64,000 bases of DNA, taken from contig NZ_LIUT01000006.1 of NCBI RefSeq assembly GCF_001277345.1, positions 194,244 through 258,243 of the forward strand. Direction: 5' to 3'. Numbering within the stretch: the first letter of the stretch is position 1; the number at the start of each line of letters is the position of its first letter. This document shows positions 41,267-50,281 of this stretch, in pieces. The position numbers and the translations under genes were made by a program. The stretch is from Paenibacillus solani. Lineage in GTDB: Bacteria > Bacillota > Bacilli > Paenibacillales > Paenibacillaceae. The notes under the pieces are model-generated. The model did not search any database and had not been told where the DNA came from. It worked only from the letters and a program-made list of their open reading frames with translations.

Positions 41267-41752
41267 ATGCAGCATATGAAATTGACTCAAGAGGTTGACC
41301 TTACCATCTCGCATCATCAGATTCAAGTCCGCTCGCGAGATTTTGATGAGGAGTTATGTCAGTGGGGAGAAATCAATATCAAGCAGGGGGCGGTCATCCA
41401 TCCTGGTTATCTAACCTTTGATCCGATTCCTGACGATGCTTTCGGCGCTTGGGTAAAGCTAGCCTTGAAAGAGACGTTCACGGAAGATCCGAACACGGAG
41501 CGGCGGATGGTCGTACCGTTTGACGTTCTGGATCCCGGGAAGCTGGAGCTGTTGTCCGTCATGTCGAACGCCGTTATTAAGCTTCCGCTGGAAGAAGGGC
41601 GTTATGCGCTGTATTTTGAGATTTGTGAGGATGAAGAAGTATATTACCGTCTGACTTTTGTGCGTGAAGGAGAGGATGTTCGAGCCCGGTTTTTGATGGA
41701 CGATGAATGGGGCGGCAGGGCTGGAGAAGCATTGGCAGAGGGATATTGTTAA
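41267..41752 (+). CDS. ComJ (nuclease inhibitor Nin)-like protein
   Basis: A 161-residue protein resembling competence protein ComJ/Nin: LTISHHQIQVRSRDFDEELCQW near the start, PGYLTFDPIPDDAFGAWVKL, then VVPFDVLDPGKLELLSVMS and KLPLEEGRYALYFEI. In Bacillus subtilis Nin binds and controls the DNA-entry nuclease NucA encoded next to it. No nuclease gene is present here, so a role as a general immunity-type protein is as likely. The ATG at 41267 is seven bases behind GAGGTG. It lies 27 bases behind the frameshifted gene and ends in a terminator. Confidence 0.7.
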   Translation: MQHMKLTQEVDLTISHHQIQVRSRDFDEELCQWGEINIKQGAVIHPGYLTFDPIPDDAFGAWVKLALKETFTEDPNTERRMVVPFDVLDPGKLELLSVMSNAVIKLPLEEGRYALYFEICEDEEVYYRLTFVREGEDVRARFLMDDEWGGRAGEALAEGYC

Positions 41753-41777
41753 CAATCTTCCCTATTATTGATATAAG

Positions 41778-41814
41778 AAGAGGCCGTCTCCGTGTTGGAG
41801 AGGGCCTCTTTTCT
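41778..41814 (+). terminator. Terminator behind the ComJ-like gene
   Basis: AGAGGCC and GGCCTCT with an inner TCTCC/GGAGA stem, followed by TTTTCTT. Confidence 0.8.
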
Positions 41815-41893
41815 TGCGTGCATGCTGCTGATCAGTTGTCCGGGCTTTGTTGCCCTGTACGTTAAGCTAAACGCTGGATTGCGTAGGAAAAGG

Positions 41894-43009
41894 TTATTTT
41901 GCTGCTGTCACCGTAATCTCCCCATGCTTGCCGTGCTCCGCGTTCAGGTTCAGCACATCCGTTAGGAAAGCAAGCGGAACATAGACATGGCCTTTGTTCA
42001 TGACGGGAGCTGAGCCGAGCGAGTGCGGGGCCATTTTACCAAAAGCATAGGCATCCTTATTCAGTGTCACCGAACTCCAGACGGCACCCTTGGAGATTTC
42101 GGCGGTTTTGTTCTTACCGTTCCACTTCACGTCGAATTGAAGCTGGCGCAGCACATGGGCTGCCGGAATCATAATGTTGCCGTTGTTATCTTTGTAATAC
42201 GCACCTGACTTCAATACAGCCGAAACAACCTTTTCTGCGGATGCTTTCCCCGGCAGTTTCACGGCAAACTCCGGCGTTCCTGTCGATCCTGGGGCGATGC
42301 TGTATTTTTGGAATACGATATAAGCTTTTCCGTCTGCTACATAGAAAGATTGTTCCGCATTGATGCCCTGGAATCCGTCTTCGTTCGCGAAGTAATTGTC
42401 CTGATCCGCGGCAATCGCGGTTTTGACCGCTGTATCGACGATCGATTGGTAATTCTTCCCGAATAGGTCCTCAAGCGTCACGAGCTGGGCTTCGGCTTCG
42501 TTTGTGAAGTTATACGTATCCACGCGGGGATCGCCATTGTTCATTCCCATGCCTTCCGTGATCACCTTGAGGGAGATCAGACTGTTGTCCGTGCCGTCCG
42601 ATGTGAGCTCGTAGTTGATCGTCAGCTGATATGGACGCATGGTATAACCGTTCTTTTTCGCATTTGCTGCAGTTTCGGCCGCTTCCTTCTCCCATTTGGC
42701 AATATCTTTATTAGCATGGGATTCGATGATGTCGTTCAACTGATCTTGGTATTTGGCATCGGCTAGGCCCTGAAATACAGGAATTTGAATATCGGTTTCC
42801 AGCCATTTCTCCTTGGATTGCAATGTTTTGGACGTGACCAGTGGGAGTGCCATGGCAGGAGCCTTTACCTGTTCCGTACTCGCGGCAGTTTTGCTTTCGG
42901 CATGGACATGAGTGGATGGCAGACCCGAAGCGGATATCATCAGGACACCCGCTAATCCGGCAGCTGCTAGGGTTTTGGTCAATGGGGTTGTATGTTTCAT
43001 TGTTTTCAT
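41894..43009 (-). CDS. Secreted RsiV-like DUF3298 protein with C-terminal stalk (copper amine oxidase N-like) domain
   Basis: A 371-residue exported protein. A signal peptide ends near 36 (HVHAES). The middle (about 60-270) resembles the DUF4163/DUF3298 pair of RsiV and PdaC: LETDIQIPVFQGLADAKYQDQLNDI, NEAEAQLVTLEDLF, YIVFQKYSIAPGSTGTPEF. The end (about 280-371) is a stalk domain, with IPAAHVLRQLQFDVKWNGKNKTAEI and VYVPLAFLTDVLNL. There is no second membrane helix, so it is released or wall-bound. It follows rsiV by 130 bases in the sigV operon without a visible promoter of its own, so it may be an extra sensor or decoy for the RsiV ligand; that is inference. Confidence 0.8.
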   Translation of the reverse strand: MKTMKHTTPLTKTLAAAGLAGVLMISASGLPSTHVHAESKTAASTEQVKAPAMALPLVTSKTLQSKEKWLETDIQIPVFQGLADAKYQDQLNDIIESHANKDIAKWEKEAAETAANAKKNGYTMRPYQLTINYELTSDGTDNSLISLKVITEGMGMNNGDPRVDTYNFTNEAEAQLVTLEDLFGKNYQSIVDTAVKTAIAADQDNYFANEDGFQGINAEQSFYVADGKAYIVFQKYSIAPGSTGTPEFAVKLPGKASAEKVVSAVLKSGAYYKDNNGNIMIPAAHVLRQLQFDVKWNGKNKTAEISKGAVWSSVTLNKDAYAFGKMAPHSLGSAPVMNKGHVYVPLAFLTDVLNLNAEHGKHGEITVTAAK

Positions 43010-43139
43010 CGTAATTACCTCCAGGCTTATGATTTGATGTCTGTATTGTTTATCTGTAATGAATAAAACTTCTAACGAGAATCTGAGGGCAGAAGGGATC
43101 AGAAGAACGATCTGCAATAGTAGTTCTGCACTGTTGAAA

Positions 43140-44021
43140 CTATCGGATGTACTCGTTGCTGACGAGCAGATCTTGGATCACTTCCGTTGGGATCGTAAAT
43201 TCCACGACGCCCATATAACCGGGAGCTACATCATATTCGTTAAAGCTGATGACCAATTTGCCGCTTGGACTAATATAGAAGTTCTGGTCCTTGTCGATCG
43301 TTTGGAATAGATCTTCCGGTATCTCTGGCTCCACTCCAGGCTGTTCAACCCAGTAGATGTTATCCGGATTATCGTGCATCTGCTGGCGCATCTGCTCCTT
43401 GATATTGTCGCTGATGACTTGGATATAGGAATCATCCTTGAACAGGCTTGGCAGTGTGATTACCAAATGGTTGATCTTGTCGATCGTATCATACTGCCTG
43501 GATTCGGCCGAGCCTCCGGCAGATTCCACCACGTAGCGTAAAAGCGTCAGCAGCTGTTCATTATCCGTGACCACTTCATAACCGCTATCGAGGCTCAGAT
43601 GTCCGCCGCCTTCTTGATTGAGCTGGGCAACTTCGTCTTTGAAGTTTTCATACAATTTCTTGTTTTCTTCCAGGTATTTGTTATTCAACGTTTGCTCAAG
43701 CTCCGTATTACCCAGATTGGTTATGCCGGGCGTTTCGATATGCACTGCCGTGTTATCGTCCTGCTCGGCATATTCGCGAATGGTCATCACCTTGACGATC
43801 TCGCCCAGAACGGGCACATCGGACATGGCTTTGGCGAAGGCGGGACTCGCATTCACGCCGGCAAACAGCAATGCGCAGGCAGCGGCAACGCTGGCGATCC
43901 AGGGTAAAGCTCTATTTTTTCTTCGTCTGGTTGCTATGGTCTTGTTGACAATCGAGCTTAATTCATCGGGAATAGGAGTGCTCTCGTACTGCTCTTTCAT
44001 CCTATTCAGCTTGTCATGCAT
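43140..44021 (-). CDS. rsiV: RsiV-like anti-sigma factor
   Basis: A 293-residue protein with a cytoplasmic sigma-binding part (DKLNRMKEQYESTPIPDELSSIV), one membrane helix (about 40-58, LPWIASVAAACALLFAGVN) and an extracellular DUF3298 domain (LGNTELEQTLNNKYLEEN; FQTIDKDQNFYISPSGKLVISFNEYDVAPGYMG with the run split by family-typical Y and P). RsiV of Bacillus subtilis (285 residues) binds lysozyme, is then cleaved and frees SigV. The start overlaps the sigma gene stop by one base. Length and domain order fit RsiV closely. Confidence 0.88.
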   Translation of the reverse strand: MHDKLNRMKEQYESTPIPDELSSIVNKTIATRRRKNRALPWIASVAAACALLFAGVNASPAFAKAMSDVPVLGEIVKVMTIREYAEQDDNTAVHIETPGITNLGNTELEQTLNNKYLEENKKLYENFKDEVAQLNQEGGGHLSLDSGYEVVTDNEQLLTLLRYVVESAGGSAESRQYDTIDKINHLVITLPSLFKDDSYIQVISDNIKEQMRQQMHDNPDNIYWVEQPGVEPEIPEDLFQTIDKDQNFYISPSGKLVISFNEYDVAPGYMGVVEFTIPTEVIQDLLVSNEYIR

Positions 44022-44533
44022 TATCGTTGTGCCTCCTCTTGATCTTCCTCGCTTAGGTTCACCCGCAGTCTCTGCAGTCCTTGGTATAACCTCGTTTTTA
44101 CCGTGCTGACATTCTCGTGGAGCACCTCGGCAATTTCGTCAATCTTCATATCTTCGAAGAACCGGAGAATAATGATGATCCGATATTTGTCAGGTAAATC
44201 GTCCAGGGACTGAGCCAGATCCAAATTTGGATAGTGATCATGGCTGCCGGGTAATATGAACTCCAGGTTCTCATCGTCCATGACCTGGACTTTTTTCTGT
44301 TTTCGTATGAGATCCAGGGAGGTTGTGACAATAATTCGGAAAAACCAGCTTTTTAATGAACCCGTCTGCTTTAGTTTTTCCACGGATAAAAATGCTTTGT
44401 GGATCGCGTCCTGAACGATATCGAGGGCATCCTCTTTATTTCTGACGTAGCTGTAAGCCAGCCTATAGGCGCTGTCCTGATTTTCGGTTATGCATTGGAT
44501 AAGAAGCTTCTCAAGCTTCCGGCCGCCTCTCAT
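44021..44533 (-). CDS. sigV: SigV-like ECF sigma factor
   Basis: A 170-residue sigma factor: region 2 (NKEDALDIVQDAIHKAFLSV, then KSWFFRIIVTTSLDLIRK) and region 4 (KIDEIAEVLHENVSTVKTRLY). It pairs with RsiV and should turn on cell-wall modification genes when lysozyme-type damage is sensed. The ATG at 44533 lies 12 bases behind AAAGGAG, a long spacing, but no nearer start exists. An ECF promoter at 44599-44625 suggests self-regulation, and a similar promoter at 52825-52851 suggests a further target. oatA, the usual third gene in Bacillus, is replaced here by a DUF3298/stalk gene. Confidence 0.88.
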   Translation of the reverse strand: MRGGRKLEKLLIQCITENQDSAYRLAYSYVRNKEDALDIVQDAIHKAFLSVEKLKQTGSLKSWFFRIIVTTSLDLIRKQKKVQVMDDENLEFILPGSHDHYPNLDLAQSLDDLPDKYRIIIILRFFEDMKIDEIAEVLHENVSTVKTRLYQGLQRLRVNLSEEDQEEAQR

Positions 44534-44598
44534 GTAAATATGACACTCCTTTGGGCCCGCGCGGGTAACCATCAATTGCAATTGCCTTACGGAAGCAA

Positions 44599-44625
44599 GA
44601 CGTGCGAGTCTTTCAAAAAGTTTGA
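44599..44625 (-). promoter_or_regulatory. ECF (SigV-type) autoregulated promoter
   Basis: On the minus strand TCAAAC (44625-44620) followed by TTTTT, and CGTC (44602-44599) 17 bases behind the AAAC core. This fits the ECF pattern TGAAACYTTTT-N-CGTC with one -35 mismatch, about 65 bases before the sigV start. Confidence 0.7.
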
Positions 44626-44692
44626 TTCTGCGAAAAAAAATTTAAAAAGCGTTTCTGTCTCATTATTCAGCCCATCCTTCCAGAATCGCAAC

Positions 44693-44722
44693 AAGAAAAA
44701 GACCCCAGTTTTCACTGGAGTC
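44693..44722 (-). terminator. Terminator of fabF
   Basis: GACTCCAGT and ACTGGGGTC (minus strand) form a 9-bp stem with G-U pairing around GAAA, followed by TTTTTCTT. Confidence 0.85.
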
Positions 44723-44734
44723 CGGGACTCATGG

Positions 44735-45976
44735 TTACTCATGATCATATTTCTGGATAACAATCGCCGAATTATGTCCGCCGAAGCCGAAGGAATTCGA
44801 CATGCCAATCCGGAGCTCGGCGTTTCTCGCCTCGTTTGGCACATAGTCCAGATCGCAGGTTGGATCGGCATGTTCAAGGTTAATCGTCGGCGGTATGATG
44901 CCTGTCTGCAAGGATTTGACGAGGGCTATGGCTTCCGCGCCGCCAGATGCGCCCAGCATATGCCCGGTCATCGACTTGTTGGCCGTTATCGGGATGCGGT
45001 ACGCCTCCTCGCCGAACACCTGCTTGATAGCTGCTGTCTCTGAACGGTCACCGATGACCGTGCTTGTAGCATGGGCGCTGATGACATCCACATCGGTCGG
45101 GGAGAGCTTCGCTTCAGACAGGGCCAGCTTCATTGCCCTTGCGGCGCCGCTTCCGTCTTCCGGTGTAGCGACCATATGATAGGCATCTGAGCTGGCACCG
45201 TAACCAATGACCTCTCCCAGTATGACCGCGCCTCTGCGTAAGGCATGGGAGAGCGACTCCAGGACGAGGATGCCGGCACCTTCCGCCATGACGAATCCAT
45301 CGCGGTCTGTATCGAATGGCCGGCTCGCCCGGCCAGGTTCATCGTTACGTGAGGACAGTGCAGTGGCATTCGCGAAGCTGGCCAGCGAGATATCTGTCAG
45401 CGCGGCTTCGGAGCCTCCCGCGATAATGATGTCGGAGCGGCCTGTCTGAATGTTAAAGAAAGCTTCGCCAATCGCCGTATTACCGATCGAACATGCCGTA
45501 ACCGGGGCAAGCGTAGAACCCAGCGCCTTATATTTAATGCTGATGAGCGCTGCCGCCATATTGGGAATCATCATAGGTACCAGGGTTGGACTGACCCGTT
45601 CGGGACCCCGAGATGACAGTGTGCTGCTCTGATTCATCAAGGTTTGGATGCCGCCGATGCCGGAGCCTACGTAGACTCCCATATGCTCATGATCAATCTG
45701 ATCAAGATCAAGGCCCGACTGGATGACAGCTTGATCCGCCGCAGCCAGTGCAAATTGGCAGAAGCGGTCCATACGCCGGGCTTCCTTCGCGCCGAACAGC
45801 GCGTTTGCGTCAAACTCCTTCACGGAGCCTGCAATTTGTACTTTCTGTCTCGATGTATCGATTGTTTCTATATGTGTAATACCGGATTTTCCCTGTACAA
45901 GCCGGGACCAGAACGTTTCCACGTCATTGCCCAGCGGCGATATGACTCCCATACCTGTAATAACGACTCTTTCCAT
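44735..45976 (-). CDS. fabF: Beta-ketoacyl-ACP synthase, FabF type
   Basis: A 413-residue condensing enzyme with the triad C162 (VTACSIGNTA), H302 (SAHATST) and H339 (TGHMLGASGG) and the glycine-rich NSFGFGGHNS end. It elongates acyl-ACP with malonyl-ACP. The active-site surroundings (ACSIGNTAIGEAFFNIQ) differ from housekeeping FabF, which usually reads ACATGTNAIGDA, and no other fab gene is near. It may be a second copy for branched, long or special acyl chains. The ATG follows AAGGAGG at ten bases. It is transcribed divergently from an MmyB-type regulator gene. Confidence 0.9.
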   Translation of the reverse strand: MERVVITGMGVISPLGNDVETFWSRLVQGKSGITHIETIDTSRQKVQIAGSVKEFDANALFGAKEARRMDRFCQFALAAADQAVIQSGLDLDQIDHEHMGVYVGSGIGGIQTLMNQSSTLSSRGPERVSPTLVPMMIPNMAAALISIKYKALGSTLAPVTACSIGNTAIGEAFFNIQTGRSDIIIAGGSEAALTDISLASFANATALSSRNDEPGRASRPFDTDRDGFVMAEGAGILVLESLSHALRRGAVILGEVIGYGASSDAYHMVATPEDGSGAARAMKLALSEAKLSPTDVDVISAHATSTVIGDRSETAAIKQVFGEEAYRIPITANKSMTGHMLGASGGAEAIALVKSLQTGIIPPTINLEHADPTCDLDYVPNEARNAELRIGMSNSFGFGGHNSAIVIQKYDHE

Positions 45977-46038
45977 AGATCCACAGCCTCCTTAAGACTT
46001 TATAACTTGTCAATCTTAAGGTTATAATGTCACGTGTA

Positions 46039-46085
46039 GTATCCTATTACAAGATACCGTTTATCCTAGTATAAATACTGCTATC
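46039..46085. promoter_or_regulatory. Candidate operators between fabF and the MmyB-type gene
   Basis: GTATC (46039-46043) and GATAC (46053-46057) form an inverted repeat; AGTA/TACT follows at 46068-46078; the word TATCCT appears three times (near 46040, 46062 and 46082). This dense repeat pattern in a 135-base divergent gap is likely where the regulator binds. Confidence 0.4.
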
Positions 46086-46111
46086 CTAAATGAATGGAGA
46101 TGGCTTACTAG

Positions 46112-46951
46112 ATGAATTCCCAGGTTAGGCTTCAAGCACTGTCCGCTTTCTTAAAAGGGCAGCGTGCCAAAATCTCTCCCGAGTCCGTCGGTCTGCCGCC
46201 GGGTACTCGAAGAAGAACGCCGGGCTTGCGCAGGGAAGAGGTTGCCCAGCTGGCCGGTGTCAGCACCACCTGGTACACCTGGCTGGAGCAGGGACGCGAC
46301 ATCAAGGTGTCGTCGTCCGTGCTGGACTGCGTCGCAAGCGCACTGCAGCTGAACGCGGACGAGCGCAGATATCTGTACTCCCTGGCGCTAGAGAGCGGGG
46401 CAGAGCCGTACACGGTTAAACACGAAGCGGTTCAGATCAGCCCGTCTCTGCAAAAAATCATCACTGAGCTGAAATATTGTCCCGTTATGATATCAGATCG
46501 CATGTGCAACATCGTGGGGTGGAACCGAGCGGCTGCGTATGTGTTTCTTGATTTTGACCGCATCCCGCCCGAGGAGCGGAATATGATTCGGCTGCTCTTT
46601 ACCCGCAGGGAATTTCAACGCTTGGCGGTGAACTGGGAGCAGTTCGCCAGCGGATTCCTGTCCATGTTCAGGTCCTACTACGGGCAGTATGTTGAGGATG
46701 AGTGGTATGATCGTTTTTTGGAGGAGATGAAGAACGGACATCCCGATTTTAACCGCATGTGGGAGCAGAGCCAGGTGAGCTATGCCCCTGAGGTGCATTT
46801 AGAGTTCCGTCACGCCAAGGCCGGCAAAATGGTGTATGAGCTCACATCGCTGAAAGTGTACGGAACGGATGATCTGCGGTGCAGCATCTATACGCCTGCT
46901 CCCGATACAACAACGGAAGCAAAGCTGCGGCAGCTGATGGAGGAGAAGTGA
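46112..46951 (+). CDS. MmyB-type helix-turn-helix regulator with PAS-like ligand domain
   Basis: A 279-residue regulator. An XRE-type helix-turn-helix (GLRREEVAQLAGVSTTWYTW, LEQGRDIKVSSSVLD) is followed by the MmyB-like ligand domain (ELKYCPVMISDRMCNIVGWN; AAAYVFLDF; PEERNMIRLLF; VHLEFRHAKAGKMVYELTSL). A structure of one family member was found with a bound fatty acid, so control of lipid genes is plausible. The ATG lies behind ATGGAGATGGCTTACTAG. It is divergent from fabF and ends without a close terminator; the bidirectional hairpin at 47170-47200 may serve. Confidence 0.88.
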   Translation: MNSQVRLQALSAFLKGQRAKISPESVGLPPGTRRRTPGLRREEVAQLAGVSTTWYTWLEQGRDIKVSSSVLDCVASALQLNADERRYLYSLALESGAEPYTVKHEAVQISPSLQKIITELKYCPVMISDRMCNIVGWNRAAAYVFLDFDRIPPEERNMIRLLFTRREFQRLAVNWEQFASGFLSMFRSYYGQYVEDEWYDRFLEEMKNGHPDFNRMWEQSQVSYAPEVHLEFRHAKAGKMVYELTSLKVYGTDDLRCSIYTPAPDTTTEAKLRQLMEEK

Positions 46952-47010
46952 GCGATGGAGCGGGGACTGCCGGGGCGGATGAAACTATCCGGTGAGTCCC
47001 CAATTTGAGG

Positions 47011-47069
47011 CGGATTGCCCAAGTGAACGAGGCGAAAGTGCTTCACATTGACCGGATTACCCAAGTAAA
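47011..47069 (+). repeat. Short imperfect direct repeat
   Basis: CGGATTGCCCAAGTGAA (47011-47027) recurs as CGGATTACCCAAGTAAA (47053-47069), two differences in 17 bases, 42 bases apart. Confidence 0.5.
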
Positions 47070-47169
47070 AGTACTTAAACACGCTCAAACCTTAGAATTA
47101 TTTTGGCCGTTCATGCTTTCATTCGTGTAATCAATTAGAATTTTACGTACCCGTCAATTTCTCCAAACG

Positions 47170-47200
47170 AAAAAGCCCCGTGTCCGCCACGGGGCTTTTT
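47170..47200. terminator. Bidirectional terminator
   Basis: AAAAAGCCCCGTG and CCACGGGGCTTTTT form a strong stem with A- and T-runs on both sides, between convergent genes. Confidence 0.85.
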
Positions 47201-47320
47201 GCTTACGATATTGTTATAGAACGATATTTGGAAGCGGCCCAGGAATCTTCAGGCATTCCGCTTTACGACACGGAGAGCAGATGCCTGCGTTCAACGCCCC
47301 GTTTCTCCATGATATACAGA

Positions 47321-50281
47321 TCAAGCCCAATCCCGCCGCAGCGTGAAGAGATCCTTCAGCTCATCGGTAGACAGCTCGGTAATCCAGCCTTCGCTGCTGG
47401 CGATGATCTGATCGCTCAGCTGCTGTTTGCTCTCCAGCATCTCATCGATCCGTTCTTCGAGGGTTCCCATGGAGATGAACTTGTAGACCTGGACATCCTT
47501 GGTTTGTCCCATTCGATAAGCCCGGTCAGTCGCTTGATTCTCGACTGCGGGGTTCCACCAGCGGTCGAAGTGGAATACATGATTGGCGGCGGTCAGATTC
47601 AGGCCGACGCCGCCGGCCTTGATGGAGAGGATCATGACATTCGGCTGCTCCTCGGGCGGCAGCGTGTGGGACTGGAACTGCTCGATCATGCGATCGCGCG
47701 TCCGCTTGGGCGTGCTGCCGTTTAAATATAGAACGGGCTCCCCAAGCTCTTGATGCAGCACCTGCCGCATCATTTCGCCCATACCGATATACTGGGTGAA
47801 GATCAGGCAGCGCTCGCCCTCATCCCGCAGTTCTTTCACCATGGACAGCAGCCTCTCGAGCTTGGCCGAACGGTTGATGACGGCTTCGGTGTCGAGCAAG
47901 CCACCTCCTCCCGGCAGTTCCGGGAGGGCCTCCTTCGTCAGCAGTGCTGGATGATCGCAGAGCTGCTTGAACTGCGTAAGTGCTGCCAGAATGGCACCTT
48001 TGCGTTCAATGCCCTCAAGCTTTTGCATGCGTTCCAGGAGGCTGTTCACGGTCTGATCGTACAGGGCGCCTTGCTCGGCCGTGAGATGGATATAGGTCTT
48101 CATCTCGTTCTTGTCCGGCAGGTCAAGCTGAATCGCAGGATCCTTCTTCTTGCGCCTGAGCATGAAGGGCTTGATCAGCTTCTGAAGATCGGCTGTACGT
48201 TCCTCGTTCTTGTCTTTCTCGATGGCCTGGATAAATCGGAGATTAAATGCCCGCAGGCTGCCGAGATAACCGGGGTTAATGAAGTCATAGATCGACCACA
48301 GCTCGGACAGCCGGTTCTCAATCGGTGTGCCGGTTAGCGCTATGCGGTGTCTTGCCGGGAAGCTGCGCACCGCGGCGGATTGCTTGGTATCGGCGTTCTT
48401 GATGTTCTGGGCCTCATCGATGCCAATCGCTTCCCACTTCATATCTCTTAACATCTCTTGATCGAGCGTTGCCGTCGCGTAGGATGTAAGAATAATGTCC
48501 ACTTGGTAAGCCTCTTGATAGAAATCCTCGCTGCTGCTGCGCTTCCCACCGTAGTGAAGCATGACCTGGAGCGAAGGGGCAAACCGTTCCAGCTCCTTCT
48601 GCCAATTGCCAAGCACCGAGGTAGGGCAGATCAGCAGGGAAGGGAGGCGCTTTTCTTTCCGTTCCAGCGTTGTCTCCTTCACGTGCAGCAGGTAGGCGAT
48701 AAACTGTACAGTTTTGCCTAGACCCATGTCATCGGCAAGGCATGCCCCAAGGCCGTATCGCCGCAGGAAGGCGAGCCAGGCAAAGCCGTCATGCTGGTAT
48801 GTCCGCAGCTCGGCCTTCAGTCCGGCCGGAACAAGGGGGCTCGGCCATTCGCTTTGCCGGCTGAGCTGGCTGATAAGCTTCACGAAATGCTCGTTCAGCT
48901 CCACTTCAAGCTTGATTCGTTCCGGATCCCGCGTTTCCTCAGCATCCTGCTGGTGCTGCTCTGAATCATCATTGTTTCCGAGCAGATGAAGGTGCAGAAT
49001 ATCTTGAAACGATAGACCTTCCTCACGGTCTACGCCCGCCATCATCTGGCGGATCTGGGCGACCAGTGCAGGGTCCAGCGGTATCCACTGACCCCGGAAT
49101 CGTACAAGCCGTTCATTTCGGGCAACAAGCTCTGCGAATTCAGTCTCGGAGAGGTTAGCTTCCCCGATCGCGATGCGCCAATCGAAATTCACCAGTGCAT
49201 CCAGACCGAACAGAGAACCGCCGCTGTTACGCTCCGCGCCCTCGCCTTCACCTGAGCGTACCTTCGCTCGCAGCTTGGGCTTCTTCCTGCTGGCGGCTTC
49301 CCACCAGGCGGGCAGCAGCACCAGCCAGCCTGACTGAAGCAGCCGCTGGCTGTCGATCGTCAGAAATTGCCACGCTGCCTCGTCAGTCAGAGGGTTTCCG
49401 AGCACGTCTTCAGCCGGAGCGTGAAGCACCCGCTCTGGCAGTGCAGCCTGCAAGCCTTGCAGCCAGCCGGAAGATCGCTCCATAACATGATCCGTCCATG
49501 TCTCCGGCCATGATCCGTATGCATGCCCGGCTTCGTCCAGACGCACGGCAGCAAGCGCTGCGGCATCCAACTTGTCCTGCAGCACGAGCCGAAGACGCCA
49601 TTCGGCTTCTTCTTCGTCCGGCTCAAGCAGTTGGAGCAGGGGGCGGAACGGAGCCGTGTCAGGCCGCCACCCGATGGCGATCAGCCAGGACTTGTCGTCC
49701 ATGCCCTCGGCTGCGGTACGGTTCTGTGAGAAGAGCAGAGGGTACTCTCTGCGCAGGTCGGCCGCCGCTTCTTCGCTGCCGTAATACTGCTCCTGTACGG
49801 CAGCCGAGAAGGCAGCCCGTAAGCCTTCCTCCCATATCTCATCTCCGTTCAGCATGGCGAGGCGGGCTTGTTCGTCGGCCGTGAAAGTCTCGGCATCCCA
49901 GACCCATTGCAGCTTGCCTGACTTGAAGGCACTTAAGCTGGGTGCATATTGTTTATTCTGAATACAAGCTGCCAGCAAAGGAGCCATTTCTATGAAGGGA
50001 AGGCAATCCTCGTCCCATACCCATTCAATATGTTCAAGCAGCCGTCCATCCGCAAAGAACGGTATGACTTGCTCGGAAGGCAGGATGACCACTTCCATAT
50101 CCTGAACGGATTGAACGGTAAGCTCGGTCCCGTAGAAGGAAGCTTCGTGCCACGCGAATAAACGGTGCTTTAGGTACTGTCCGGATACGTAACCCCGCAT
50201 GACGGTAGACCCGTAAATTACGGCATCTCCATATTCGCTTAATGCGATATGGACGGTGATGGTTTCGGTATGTTTGCTCAT
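47321..50281 (-). CDS. ywqA: SNF2-family DNA translocase/helicase (YwqA-like)
   Basis: A 986-residue SNF2 ATPase. The N-terminal third is a bacterial SNF2-associated region. Motif I is DDMGLGKT (about residue 517-524), motif II DEAQ (the DEAH-box variant of this group), motif III ALTGTP, then the C-terminal helicase motifs FTQYIGMGEMM, LSIKAGGVGLNLTAA and ATDRAYRMGQTKDVQV. It should move along double-stranded DNA using ATP. The start overlaps the stop of the SWIM gene by four bases, so the two are coupled, as in ywqB-ywqA of Bacillus subtilis. Likely in DNA repair or recombination; role unproven. Confidence 0.92.
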   Translation of the reverse strand: MSKHTETITVHIALSEYGDAVIYGSTVMRGYVSGQYLKHRLFAWHEASFYGTELTVQSVQDMEVVILPSEQVIPFFADGRLLEHIEWVWDEDCLPFIEMAPLLAACIQNKQYAPSLSAFKSGKLQWVWDAETFTADEQARLAMLNGDEIWEEGLRAAFSAAVQEQYYGSEEAAADLRREYPLLFSQNRTAAEGMDDKSWLIAIGWRPDTAPFRPLLQLLEPDEEEAEWRLRLVLQDKLDAAALAAVRLDEAGHAYGSWPETWTDHVMERSSGWLQGLQAALPERVLHAPAEDVLGNPLTDEAAWQFLTIDSQRLLQSGWLVLLPAWWEAASRKKPKLRAKVRSGEGEGAERNSGGSLFGLDALVNFDWRIAIGEANLSETEFAELVARNERLVRFRGQWIPLDPALVAQIRQMMAGVDREEGLSFQDILHLHLLGNNDDSEQHQQDAEETRDPERIKLEVELNEHFVKLISQLSRQSEWPSPLVPAGLKAELRTYQHDGFAWLAFLRRYGLGACLADDMGLGKTVQFIAYLLHVKETTLERKEKRLPSLLICPTSVLGNWQKELERFAPSLQVMLHYGGKRSSSEDFYQEAYQVDIILTSYATATLDQEMLRDMKWEAIGIDEAQNIKNADTKQSAAVRSFPARHRIALTGTPIENRLSELWSIYDFINPGYLGSLRAFNLRFIQAIEKDKNEERTADLQKLIKPFMLRRKKKDPAIQLDLPDKNEMKTYIHLTAEQGALYDQTVNSLLERMQKLEGIERKGAILAALTQFKQLCDHPALLTKEALPELPGGGGLLDTEAVINRSAKLERLLSMVKELRDEGERCLIFTQYIGMGEMMRQVLHQELGEPVLYLNGSTPKRTRDRMIEQFQSHTLPPEEQPNVMILSIKAGGVGLNLTAANHVFHFDRWWNPAVENQATDRAYRMGQTKDVQVYKFISMGTLEERIDEMLESKQQLSDQIIASSEGWITELSTDELKDLFTLRRDWA

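Larger units (their letters stand above)
46952..47320. other. Intergenic region between convergent genes
   Basis: 369 bases. It has the terminator at 47170-47200 and two short imperfect repeats (47011, 47053). No gene is supported. Confidence 0.6.

Noticed and set aside
44603..44617. TGAAAG with CGTC only eight bases away as the sigV promoter
   Set aside because: Spacing is far too short; CAAAC-N17-CGTC in the same region fits instead.
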